From Treponema denticola (GTDB lineage Bacteria; Spirochaetota; Spirochaetia; Treponematales; Treponemataceae): 64,000 nucleotides of DNA. Each line of letters begins with the position of its first letter. Positions within the stretch are counted from its first letter, which is position 1. The DNA is taken from NCBI RefSeq assembly GCF_024400535.1, contig NZ_CP038800.1, positions 558,001-622,000 of the forward strand, given 5' to 3'. The notes under the pieces were generated by a model that worked only from the letters and a program-made list of their open reading frames with translations, was not told where the DNA came from and did no database searches. A program made the position numbers and the translations under genes. Shown here one piece after another: positions 55,359-63,208 of this stretch.

Positions 55359-56882
55359 ATGAAAGTAAAACCAGTAACAGTAACCGGCAGCAGTTTAACA
55401 ATAGAAGACGTTGTAGCTGTTGCCCGCCATGGAGCGGAAGTAAAACTATCCGCAGATGCAAAAAAAAGAATCAAGGATTCAAAAAAAATCGTTGATGACA
55501 TCGTAAAAAGCGGAAAGCCTACCTACGGCATTTCGACCGGCTTTGGAGAATTATCCACCGTAACGATTACTAAGGATCAAAACGGAGCCTTGCAGAGGAA
55601 CTTAATATTGAGCCATGCCTGCGGTGTCGGCAATCCCTTCCCGGAAGACATAGTTAGAGCCATAATGCTTTTAAGGCTTAACACTCATGCGAGCGGTTTT
55701 TCCGGAGTAACTCCTGCAGTCCCGGATATCCTTGTAGATATGTTAAATAAGGGAGTAACGCCCTATGTGCCCGAAAAAGGTTCTTTAGGAGCAAGCGGTG
55801 ACTTGGCAAACCTAGCCCACATTGCTCTCGTAATGATAGGAGAGGGAAAGGCTTATTATGAAGGTAAGCTTATGGAAGGACAGGCGGCTCTTGCGAAAGC
55901 CGGCTTAAAGCCTGTCGTCCTTTCGGGAAAAGACGGTCTCGGTATAATTAACGGTACACCCGTAATGTCCGGTATCGGAGCCTTAGCCCTGCACGACGCA
56001 GAGCAGCTTTTAAAAACTGCAAACATGGGTGCTTCCTTGGTGTTTGAAGCCTTTAGGGGAATTACCGCAGCCCTCGACCCAAGAATCCATAAATCCCGTC
56101 CTCACAAGGGACAGATTGATACGGCTGCCTTTATTCTTAAAATGTTAAAGGGCAGTTCTTCTATCAACACAAGAGAAAATGATGTTCAAGACCCTTATAC
56201 CCTCCGCTGTGTTCCGCAAGTTCATGGAGCAAGTGCCGATGCTATCGCCTATGTGCGCAAGGTTTTAGAGGTAGAAATCAATGCCGTAACCGATAATCCG
56301 CTAGTATTCCCGGACAATCATGATGTTATTTCAGGCGGAAACTTCCACGGTCAGCCCATTGCTATTACCATGGACTTCTTGGGGATTGCCGTCAGCGAGC
56401 TTGCAAACATAAGCGAGCGCCGAATCGAACGCCTTGTAAACCCGCAGCTAAACGGAGGCCTTCCCGCCTTCTTAATAGAAAACGGCGGAGTAAATTCAGG
56501 CTTTATGATTCCTCAATATACGGCAGCCTCCCTTGTTTCAGAAAACAAGGTATTGGCTCATCCTGCCAGCGTTGACTCCATTACCTCATCAGGAAACAAA
56601 GAAGACCACGTAAGTATGGGAACGACTGCTGCCCGAAAGATAACCGAAATCGTTAAAAACGTACGCCATGTTCTTGCTATTGAGTGGCTTACGGCTGCTC
56701 AAGCCTGCGATTTACGCGGTATCGAAAAATACGGCAAGGGAACCGACGCGATGATGAAGCTTATCCGAAAACACATCTCCAAGGTTACCGAAGACCGCAT
56801 TCTTTATAACGACATTATGAAGGCTCTTGAGATTATTTCAAATGATGAAAATATTGAAATGATTGAAAATGCTGTTAAGTAG
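55359..56882 (+). CDS. hutH: Histidine ammonia-lyase
   Basis: 507 residues. The autocatalytic MIO cofactor triad Ala-Ser-Gly is in GSLGASGDLANLAHIAL (near 140-156). Other family markers: YGISTGFGELSTVTI near 48-62, NGTPVMSGIGAL, QDPYTLRCVPQVHG, ITDNP-type AVTDNPLVF, and GNFHGQPIA. The enzyme converts histidine to urocanate and ammonia, the first step of histidine fermentation. AAGGAG lies 7-8 nt before the ATG, and a terminator follows. No other hut gene is in the window. Confidence 0.96.
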   Translation: MKVKPVTVTGSSLTIEDVVAVARHGAEVKLSADAKKRIKDSKKIVDDIVKSGKPTYGISTGFGELSTVTITKDQNGALQRNLILSHACGVGNPFPEDIVRAIMLLRLNTHASGFSGVTPAVPDILVDMLNKGVTPYVPEKGSLGASGDLANLAHIALVMIGEGKAYYEGKLMEGQAALAKAGLKPVVLSGKDGLGIINGTPVMSGIGALALHDAEQLLKTANMGASLVFEAFRGITAALDPRIHKSRPHKGQIDTAAFILKMLKGSSSINTRENDVQDPYTLRCVPQVHGASADAIAYVRKVLEVEINAVTDNPLVFPDNHDVISGGNFHGQPIAITMDFLGIAVSELANISERRIERLVNPQLNGGLPAFLIENGGVNSGFMIPQYTAASLVSENKVLAHPASVDSITSSGNKEDHVSMGTTAARKITEIVKNVRHVLAIEWLTAAQACDLRGIEKYGKGTDAMMKLIRKHISKVTEDRILYNDIMKALEIISNDENIEMIENAVK

Positions 56883-56900
56883 AACCCTTTAAACTAAAAA

Positions 56901-56936
56901 AAACCGTATTGAGCTCTTGCCGATACGGTTTTTTTT
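56901..56936. terminator. Terminator after hutH
   Basis: AAACCGTAT pairs with ATACGGTTT around TGAGCTCTTGCCG. Flanking A and T runs make it usable from both sides (hutH and murA converge here). Confidence 0.9.
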
Positions 56937-56964
56937 ATAATTTGGTCTTATTAAAATTTAGCTA

Positions 56965-58245
56965 TTATTTTTCCTTAAGTTCTATTTTTACACCTATAGA
57001 TTTTAGCCTCTCTACCAGATGTTCATAGCCTCTTTCTATTTGATATACATTGCGTATAATGCTTTCTCCTCTGGCACAGCAAGCTGCTATTACCATAGCC
57101 ATTCCTGCCCTTACATCAGGGGAAACCAGTTCGCTTCCTTGCAGTGAGCTGGGGCCTGAAATAACAGCCCTGTGCGGATCACAAAGAGTAATGCGGGCTC
57201 CCATTCCTATTAGCTTATCTACAAAAAACATTCGAGATTCAAACATTTTTTCGTGGATTAAGACGGTGCCTTCCACCTGTGTAGCGATGACTGTCATAAT
57301 ACTGGTTAAATCAGGAGGAAAACCCGGCCATGGAGCATCATCTATTTTGGGAATCATGCCTCCCAAATCACAGTTTACCTGCATCTTTTGCTTGTCGGGG
57401 ACGGTAAGGGTGCTTCCTTCTAAAGACCAGCCTATGCCCAACTTGCCGAAAGCCACCTTTAAGGGCCGCATATCTTTTGGTTCTACATCGGTAATTTTTA
57501 GCTGCCCGCGGGTAACGGCTGCAAGACCTATGAAGGAGCCTATTTCCATATAGTCAGGTCCTATTCTGTGCTCTGTTCCGCCTAATTTTTCAACTCCTTC
57601 AATAGTCAGGATATTAGAGCCTAGTCCGCTGATCTTAGCACCCATTTTATTTAGCATTTTACACAGCTCTTGAACATGGGGTTCGCTTGCCGCATTTGTT
57701 ATAATTGTTGTTCCTTCTGCAAGGCTTGCTGCCATTATAGCGTTTTCCGTTGCCGTAACGGAAGCCTCATCTAAAAATATATCTTCGCCTTTTAGTTTGT
57801 GTGCAATAAAAGAAAAATTTTGATCCGTTTCGACTCTTGCACCCAATTCCGTTAAGGCTAAAAAATGGGTATCCAGACGGCGGCGGCCTATAACATCTCC
57901 TCCGGGAGGAGGCAGAACGGCTTTTCCGGTTCTCGCTAAAAGAGGTCCGGCAAATAAAATAGAGGCTCTTATCTTTGAAGCGAGGTCATCTGGTATCTTG
58001 CTTGTTTTTACTTTTTCTATTTGGAGTTTAAACACATTCTTTTCTATCTTTTCGTAATGGCCTCCCAAAGCTTCAAAGACTTGAAGCATTACAAAAACAT
58101 CTTCAATTTCAGGAATGTTTTTTAGGATAATAGGTTCTTCTGAGAGAATAGCAGCGGCTATGCAGGGGAGGGCCGCATTTTTATTTCCGCTTGCTTTTAT
58201 GGTCCCTTTTACCGGGAATCCGCCTTGTATAATATATTCATGCAT
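56965..58245 (-). CDS. murA: UDP-GlcNAc 1-carboxyvinyltransferase with Asp in place of the active-site Cys
   Basis: 426 residues from ATG 58245 (MHEYIIQGG); GGGAG lies 7 nt upstream, directly at the border of IS copy 2. It catalyses the first step of peptidoglycan synthesis. Markers: SGNKNAAL with K22 and N23, the loop [35 protein letters not shown], and [13 protein letters not shown]. In the loop where most MurA proteins have PGGC, this one has PGGD (D117). Asp here is known to give natural fosfomycin insensitivity in other bacteria. Earlier in-frame TTG codons lie inside the IS and are not real starts. Confidence 0.93.
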   Translation of the reverse strand: MHEYIIQGGFPVKGTIKASGNKNAALPCIAAAILSEEPIILKNIPEIEDVFVMLQVFEALGGHYEKIEKNVFKLQIEKVKTSKIPDDLASKIRASILFAGPLLARTGKAVLPPPGGDVIGRRRLDTHFLALTELGARVETDQNFSFIAHKLKGEDIFLDEASVTATENAIMAASLAEGTTIITNAASEPHVQELCKMLNKMGAKISGLGSNILTIEGVEKLGGTEHRIGPDYMEIGSFIGLAAVTRGQLKITDVEPKDMRPLKVAFGKLGIGWSLEGSTLTVPDKQKMQVNCDLGGMIPKIDDAPWPGFPPDLTSIMTVIATQVEGTVLIHEKMFESRMFFVDKLIGMGARITLCDPHRAVISGPSSLQGSELVSPDVRAGMAMVIAACCARGESIIRNVYQIERGYEHLVERLKSIGVKIELKEK

Positions 58246-58320
58246 ATATAATCTCCCATAAAAAGTCAACAAACAAAATCGACTTTCTTAAAAAAAATTA
58301 AAATAGATGGCAGATAAAAA

Positions 58321-59395
58321 TTAAACTGCAAGATTCATACGGTTGTATGTTCCTTTCATCTTTTCACAGTCAAAATCTTCTTTATTGCTGAGCATTGCCC
58401 ATACAATCTCTGCCAACTTCCTCGCAGCGGCTATGATTGACTTTCCGCTGCCCTTATGTGTTTTCATATATTCATAACGCTGCATTAAACGCCAACAGGC
58501 AGTATCTTTGCAACGTCTTATACCCATTACCAATTGTACAAAGCTCACTCTTAATTCCTGCGGGCCTCGCTTCGTAATTTTTCCATGCCTAATACTTTCA
58601 TTAGAATCAGACACCCATGGAACAAGTCCGCAAAGGCTGCATATTTTTGCACTTGCAAACCTTCCCATATCCTCAGTATAGGCTCTTATAGTCCATGCCG
58701 TTATCTTTCCACAACCTCGTATACTCAAAGACGATTTACCATTTGATCATCCTTTGTCAATTCTGTAAGTTGTTTTCTATTATCTTGACACTTTCTTCCA
58801 TTTGCCTTATAATTTCAAACATCAGTTGTACTGATTGTGCCTCGAGCACGTTGTCGTTATTCGACTCAAGGACGTCAGAACTCTCTGGCGTCCTTTTTAC
58901 TGTAGGCTCCTGCTTTCATCTTTTAGCCCCATACTTAAAAGAGCATGAACTTCATTCTTTTGACCTACTATCGAGCGAACCAGCCTTTCCCTAGACTTTA
59001 AAAGCCGCCTCATATTTTCAGTTTCTTTACTGCAAAGATAGCTTTCAGGTAGCATGTCTTTTGAAAGAAACTCTGAAATTGTACAAGCATCATGCTTATC
59101 AGTTTTTTTAGCAGATTCAGTTATAACCTTGAACTTCAAAGTATTTATGACTGTAACTTCTGCTCCGGCTTTTTCTACCTCGTGTTTGAAAAAACGGGTG
59201 TTCCCTGTTGATTCAACTCAATTTTACAACAGCTCCGATTTCTTTGTAAGCTTTTATTCTTGTCATAAAGTCGGCATAACCTTTGTCATCAGTTTTATAT
59301 TGTCTTATCTGATTTAGGGTTTCAGACCTTTCTTCCGTTCTTACATGAACTGTAAACTGTGTTTTGTGCAAATCCACGCCAATAAAAAATGTCAT
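58321..59395 (-). pseudogene. IS110-family transposase, copy 2, several frameshifts
   Basis: Same protein as in copy 1, now in at least three fragments: the N-terminal DEDD start (59395 to about 59213), the middle (KFKVITESAKKTDKHDA to about 58897) and the Transposase_20 end (58728-58321). Losses relative to copy 1 include A and G near 59219, GGT near 58944, bases around the A-run near 58905, G near 58878, and single A or T losses near 58774, 58731, 58643 and 58635. Nearly all shorten homopolymers. Confidence 0.85.
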
Positions 59396-59412
59396 TTCGA
59401 CCTCCCTCCCTT

Positions 59413-59605
59413 TGTGTTTCAGCGGAAAGTCTTTTCGGTAATATATTCCAATCTCCCATTCAGTCTTTAACGACTACTGTATGATGCGGCAAAAGCTCTT
59501 CATTCTCCCATTCGGAGGTCATTGCCTCCACTAAACATGACGAACTATTGCCTGGTTTCCACTGAACTTCTTTTTAGTTCAGTTTATCACATTACCGTTT
59601 GTTTG
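59413..59605 (-). ncRNA. Candidate IS110 bridge RNA, copy 2
   Basis: Reverse-strand equivalent of 15868-16060 with the same guides: ATGGGAG at 59511-59505 and 59459-59453, and ATCATAC at 59485-59479. The structure is unchanged even though the transposase frame is broken, so it could still act if a working transposase is supplied in trans. Confidence 0.6.
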
Positions 59606-59652
59606 TTTACTATTTTATCATACCTCCTATAAAAACCTTTTTATAACGAACT

Positions 59653-60357
59653 TTAGTCAATTCTGATAACCGAGGCAACTCGTCCGTCTATAGTATATAC
59701 ATAATCTTTCTTTGTTGTATCCGGAAGCTGTGTTCCTCCCGAAAAATAAGCATAAATCCATGTTCCGGAGGGTAAATTTAAATTTAATTCATACCTGCCC
59801 GGAGAAACTTCCGTAAGTTCATACATAAAGGGATCCCAATTATTAAAAGAACCTGCAAGGCTTACGCTTTTTTTAGGTTCACCTAGATAAGTAAATTTTA
59901 CCGAATTTTTATTGCTTACTTCGGTTCTATATTCTTTTTTATAGGGAACGCTTATGCGGGATACGCTCATGTTGTGATTAAAGTCAAAGAAGGTATTTTT
60001 GTTTAAGGGATCTGATGACCAAAGGCCGTCTATTACGAGCCTGTATTTAATCTCGGTAAATTCTTCAGGTATTGTAAAAATATGAAAAAAAACGGTTTCT
60101 TTCTCTTCACTTAATTCTCCGGGTATGAGTTTTTTAAAGGAATGAATTTTTTTATAATCTTCATGAGAAAAGACTATACCTACATGCCTCTTCCCTGTTG
60201 CCGTAAATATTATATATCCATCCTTAATCTTAGGAGGTTCAATTCTTACAATAGATTCTACGAGCTTTTTATAAACATCCGATTCTGCAGTATTTTCCGG
60301 GAAGGACGGCAGTAAAAAAAAGGAGATAAAAATCAATAAGATCAGTGTTTTTTTCAT
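59653..60357 (-). CDS. Exported protein with CBM48/AMPK-type glycogen-binding domain
   Basis: 234 residues. Signal peptide at 1-18 (ending LLPSFPE). Two E-set-like domains: a first at about 35-125 (IIFTATGKRHVGIVFSHED; YRLVIDGLWSSDP) and a C-terminal one at about 148-234 with the classic pattern VKFTYLGEP, SVSLAGSFNNWDP, YELNLNLPSGTWIYAYF. Related domains bind alpha-glucans, but many spirochaete copies are exported with unknown ligands. IS copy 2 sits 29 bp downstream, cutting what was probably a shared transcript with murA. Confidence 0.8.
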   Translation of the reverse strand: MKKTLILLIFISFFLLPSFPENTAESDVYKKLVESIVRIEPPKIKDGYIIFTATGKRHVGIVFSHEDYKKIHSFKKLIPGELSEEKETVFFHIFTIPEEFTEIKYRLVIDGLWSSDPLNKNTFFDFNHNMSVSRISVPYKKEYRTEVSNKNSVKFTYLGEPKKSVSLAGSFNNWDPFMYELTEVSPGRYELNLNLPSGTWIYAYFSGGTQLPDTTKKDYVYTIDGRVASVIRID

Positions 60358-60411
60358 TGTAATTCCTCATTTAAGTTTCGGAAAAATAAAAAAAATCTTA
60401 AGCAAGAAAGT

Positions 60412-61023
60412 TTAGGCTTGAGGAGGCAGGACTTTTGCCCATTCCTTTATACAGGATTGGGGTTCTTCTGTTTGCAGTATCTTTTGGAAAAAAGGATTTA
60501 CCGATGGCACTTGGCTCTTTAAAACATTTAATTCCGATTGAGAAAAACGCGAAAGTACATAACCTGAAATATCGGGGGTGGAATCTCCGCCTTGAGCAGA
60601 AAAATCGGGGCGGCCTATGCCTATCCTCAGCCTGAAAAAATCGGCTGTACCCAAGGTTGTTTTTATAGATCTTAAACCGTTATGGCCGCCAAGCCCTCCC
60701 GACCATTTGAAGCTTATAATACCGGGTTTTAGCTCCAGCTCATCATGTACTATCAAGATATTTTCGGGTTTTATCCTAAAAAAAGAAGATGCTGCAACGA
60801 CGCTTTCTCCAGAAAGGTTCATATAAGTCTCCGGCTTTAATAGATGAACTGCCCTTCCGTCAGTTAAGGCAGAAGAAACTTTTGCATATTGTCCCTTAAA
60901 TTTATCTTGCCATAGAACATTTTTACTTATATCCAGTTCATCACATAAAACCCAGGCGGCATTATGCCTTGTGTTTTCGTACTTTTTTCCGTAGTTTCCT
61001 AAAAAAACAATTAATTCCAGCAT
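60412..61023 (-). CDS. pth: Peptidyl-tRNA hydrolase
   Basis: 203 residues from ATG 61023, which follows TTGAGGATA; a longer frame upstream overlaps lptB. Motifs: [21 protein letters not shown] with the catalytic His and substrate Asn, [28 protein letters not shown], and [13 protein letters not shown]. The first loop reads GNYGKKY where GNPGxxY is usual. The enzyme frees tRNA from stalled peptidyl-tRNA in the cytoplasm. Confidence 0.92.
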   Translation of the reverse strand: MLELIVFLGNYGKKYENTRHNAAWVLCDELDISKNVLWQDKFKGQYAKVSSALTDGRAVHLLKPETYMNLSGESVVAASSFFRIKPENILIVHDELELKPGIISFKWSGGLGGHNGLRSIKTTLGTADFFRLRIGIGRPDFSAQGGDSTPDISGYVLSRFSQSELNVLKSQVPSVNPFFQKILQTEEPQSCIKEWAKVLPPQA

Positions 61024-61045
61024 CTTATCCTCAATTCTAAGCCGA

Positions 61046-61783
61046 TTACATTTTGAATTCTTCACCCAGATAGATCTTTCTGGCAATTTCAGAGTTTAGA
61101 ATTTCATCCCGTGAGCCCTGTTCTACAATTTCTCCATTCCCTATTATGTAGGCTCTATCGGTTATCTCTAAAGTGTCCCTGACATTGTGATCAGTGATTA
61201 GAATTCCTATGCCTTGATTTGCTAATATCCTTATTATACTCTTTATATCATGTACGGCAATCGGATCGATTCCTGCAAAAGGTTCATCTAAAAGTAGAAA
61301 TTTGGGCTCAATAGCCAGGGCCCTTGCGATTTCCGTTCTTCTTCTTTCGCCGCCCGAAAGGGTGTAGGCTTGCTGTTTACGGTTTTCAGTTATACCGAAT
61401 TCTTCGAGAAGAAAATCCAGTTTTTCTTTTTTTTGCTCCTTAGAAAGATCTTTGCGGGTCTCTAATATAGCATATATATTTTGTTCTACCGTAAGCTTCC
61501 TAAAGACGGAAGCTTCTTGCGGCAGGTAGGAAATGCCTGCATGGGCTCTTTTGTACATAGGCAGATTCGTTATCTTTATTCCATCCATATAGATATCGCC
61601 TGAGTTTGGTTTGTAAAAGCCGACAATCATATAGAAAGATGTAGTTTTTCCTGCACCGTTAGGGCCTAAAAGACCTACGATCTCGCCTTGCTCCATCGAA
61701 AAGCTTAAATTATTCACAGCATGTTTTTTTCTAAAAAATTTATTTAAGCCTTCTACCTTTAGAATACTCTTTGTATTGAACAT
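61046..61783 (-). CDS. lptB: LPS-export-type ABC ATPase LptB
   Basis: 245 residues. Walker [18 protein letters not shown] near 38-54, Q-loop [14 protein letters not shown], signature [16 protein letters not shown], Walker [19 protein letters not shown], and H-loop [12 protein letters not shown]. The GIDPIAV segment and LSGGERRR are typical of LptB. AGGAG lies 7 nt before the ATG, inside the end of the lptA-like gene. It powers extraction of glycolipid from the inner membrane. The lptF/G permeases are not in the window. Confidence 0.92.
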   Translation of the reverse strand: MFNTKSILKVEGLNKFFRKKHAVNNLSFSMEQGEIVGLLGPNGAGKTTSFYMIVGFYKPNSGDIYMDGIKITNLPMYKRAHAGISYLPQEASVFRKLTVEQNIYAILETRKDLSKEQKKEKLDFLLEEFGITENRKQQAYTLSGGERRRTEIARALAIEPKFLLLDEPFAGIDPIAVHDIKSIIRILANQGIGILITDHNVRDTLEITDRAYIIGNGEIVEQGSRDEILNSEIARKIYLGEEFKM

Positions 61784-61787
61784 AGGA

Positions 61788-62504
61788 TTACTCCTGTTTA
61801 ATTTCTTTAGTAAGCGGTTCCGCTTCTTGTACTGCCGTATCTTTTTCTTCCTGTTTTTCTTCTTTTTTTTGCTCTACCGAGCCCCGAACTCTTCCGTCCA
61901 GTATAATGTCTTCAGTGTCCAGATTAACCGATATTTTCCCGGCCTTAAATTCATCCTGTCCTTTTTTTACCACCGGACGGCCGGTCAATTCCAATCTTGA
62001 TTCATTGCGGTTATACAGTGCAAACATCGAGTTACAGCTTATATCTTTATTGACTATTTTTACGCTAAAGCGCATAACCATGACTTCCTGCTTTTTTTTA
62101 TATTCCATATTTTCAGAGTTTATGCTTACATCATTTTTTGAATCTTTAAGCTCTACTTTACCGAACATTGTAACGGTATCGGTTTTGCGGTCGAATTTGA
62201 TTAAATCTGCACTAAAACTATATCCTTTTTCAATATCTTCGCCATTAACCGAACCGCTTGCATTGACATATCTGTAGTCTGTTCCAAAAATTTCTATACT
62301 GTTAGCAGATATGGTAAGGCTGTCTACCTTAACTTCAGCATTTCCTATCAAGTTGGTAGATTTTTTATTTTCTGCTACAGAGGCTGTTACCTTATCGGCC
62401 TTAAAACTTATCTTTGAGCTTTGTGCATCAATCTTTATTAAAAAGAGAAAAGTAAAAAGACATGATATAAAAAATATTTTATGTTTGTATTTTTTAGTTT
62501 CCAT
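61788..62504 (-). CDS. LptA/OstA-like periplasmic protein
   Basis: 238 residues with a signal peptide (1-27, ending KIDAQSS). The body is a run of OstA-type strands: ISFKADKVTASVAENKKSTNLIGNAEVKV, LTISANSIEIFGTDYRYVNASG, DLIKFDRKTDTVTMFGKVELKD, NSENMEYKKKQEVMVMRF, RLELTGRPVVKKGQDEFKAGKI. An acidic/Gln tail of about 25 residues ends the protein. It would form the bridge carrying glycolipid to the outer membrane. It overlaps the LptC-like gene by 11 nt. Confidence 0.82.
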   Translation of the reverse strand: METKKYKHKIFFISCLFTFLFLIKIDAQSSKISFKADKVTASVAENKKSTNLIGNAEVKVDSLTISANSIEIFGTDYRYVNASGSVNGEDIEKGYSFSADLIKFDRKTDTVTMFGKVELKDSKNDVSINSENMEYKKKQEVMVMRFSVKIVNKDISCNSMFALYNRNESRLELTGRPVVKKGQDEFKAGKISVNLDTEDIILDGRVRGSVEQKKEEKQEEKDTAVQEAEPLTKEIKQE

Positions 62505-63078
62505 TTTTTTGCTCCTCCTTTGAATTTATATTCCCTTTTACTGACTGTACAAATTCAAATTCTTTTGATAATGTATTTGCTATAAAACCTGTTCCTTCAA
62601 TATAAAATTCATCGCCTTTTTTAAAGCTTACTATTCCTTTTTCCGTTCCGTATAAAATATTTTCGGTTTTATCCCAAAAGAAAGCATCTCCTGAGATGGC
62701 AAGGTTTTCTTTTAAATCTTCAAAGAAAACTTTTTTACCTAAAAAATATTTATTGTTTTTTTCATCTATTTTTACGATTCCTGCTCTTCCTTTTAATTCG
62801 GCGCTTATTTTATCATTTTGAGGCTTAGTTTTGTCTGCTTTAAAAAATCTCAAGTTTTTCCCGACCCATACCTTATCAGGATCGTAAATTTCCAGCTCAG
62901 TAAAATTCACTCTTAAATTTAGGGATGAGTCCTCATATTTGTCCAAATTTGCATTTTTAAATACAAAATTCGGTTTTTTTTCAAAATTTTGTGTCTCTTT
63001 ACTATAGTTTAAACTACAAGAAAGTGATATAATGGCTGGAATAGAGGCTATAAATAAAAATTTAGCTTTCTTGAACAT
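62494..63078 (-). CDS. LptC-like lipoprotein
   Basis: 194 residues. The N-terminus KKAKFLFIASIPAIISLSC has a lipobox-like ISLSC near residue 21, where most LptC proteins keep a TM anchor. The body has OstA-like strands (LNLRVNFTELEIYDPDKVWVG; KISAELKGRAGIVKIDEKNNKYFLG; GTEKGIVSFKKGDEFYIEGTGF). Its position before lptA and lptB supports LptC. The ATG is 6 nt from a TATAAT box and lacks a Shine-Dalgarno. Confidence 0.75.
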   Translation of the reverse strand: MFKKAKFLFIASIPAIISLSCSLNYSKETQNFEKKPNFVFKNANLDKYEDSSLNLRVNFTELEIYDPDKVWVGKNLRFFKADKTKPQNDKISAELKGRAGIVKIDEKNNKYFLGKKVFFEDLKENLAISGDAFFWDKTENILYGTEKGIVSFKKGDEFYIEGTGFIANTLSKEFEFVQSVKGNINSKEEQKNGN

Positions 63079-63084
63079 AGTTTT

Positions 63085-63113
63085 ATTATACTATCTTTTT
63101 TAATCTTAGTCAA
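63085..63113 (-). promoter_or_regulatory. Promoter of the lptC-lptA-lptB-pth run
   Basis: On the minus strand: TTGACT (63113-63108), 17 bp, TATAAT (63090-63085), then 6 nt to ATG 63078. A leaderless mRNA is predicted. Confidence 0.7.
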
Positions 63114-63158
63114 AAGCCTTGACTGCCGATTGACATAATTAGGTATAGGGCGTAAACT
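63106..63158 (+). promoter_or_regulatory. Promoters before cheR
   Basis: A sigma-70 type TTGACA (63130-63135), 17 bp, TAAACT (63153-63158). Overlapping it is a possible sigma-28 flagellar promoter: TTAG (63106-63109), 15 bp, GCCGATTG (63125-63132), compared with TAAA-15-GCCGATAA. Confidence 0.5.
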
Positions 63159-63208
63159 ATGGAGAAAATGTAAAAAAATAAATTTAAAGATAACTAGGAG
63201 CCTAGAGT

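Larger units (their letters stand above)
58253..59623 (-). mobile_element. IS110-family insertion sequence, copy 2
   Basis: About 1371 bp, same element as copy 1 in reverse orientation, sitting between a CBM48-like gene and murA. The roughly 230-bp left end is identical as far as I compared. The coding part is 16 bases shorter than copy 1, all as small deletions; I noticed no substitutions. The border towards murA is CTCCCAT (58253-58259). The left flank reads ATAGGAG, so the 7-bp border sequences are similar but not identical. Confidence 0.88.

Noticed and set aside
58246-58272. Upstream TTG starts extending murA by nine codons
   Set aside because: These codons lie in the IS end and upstream of the ribosome-binding site; the family start matches ATG 58245.
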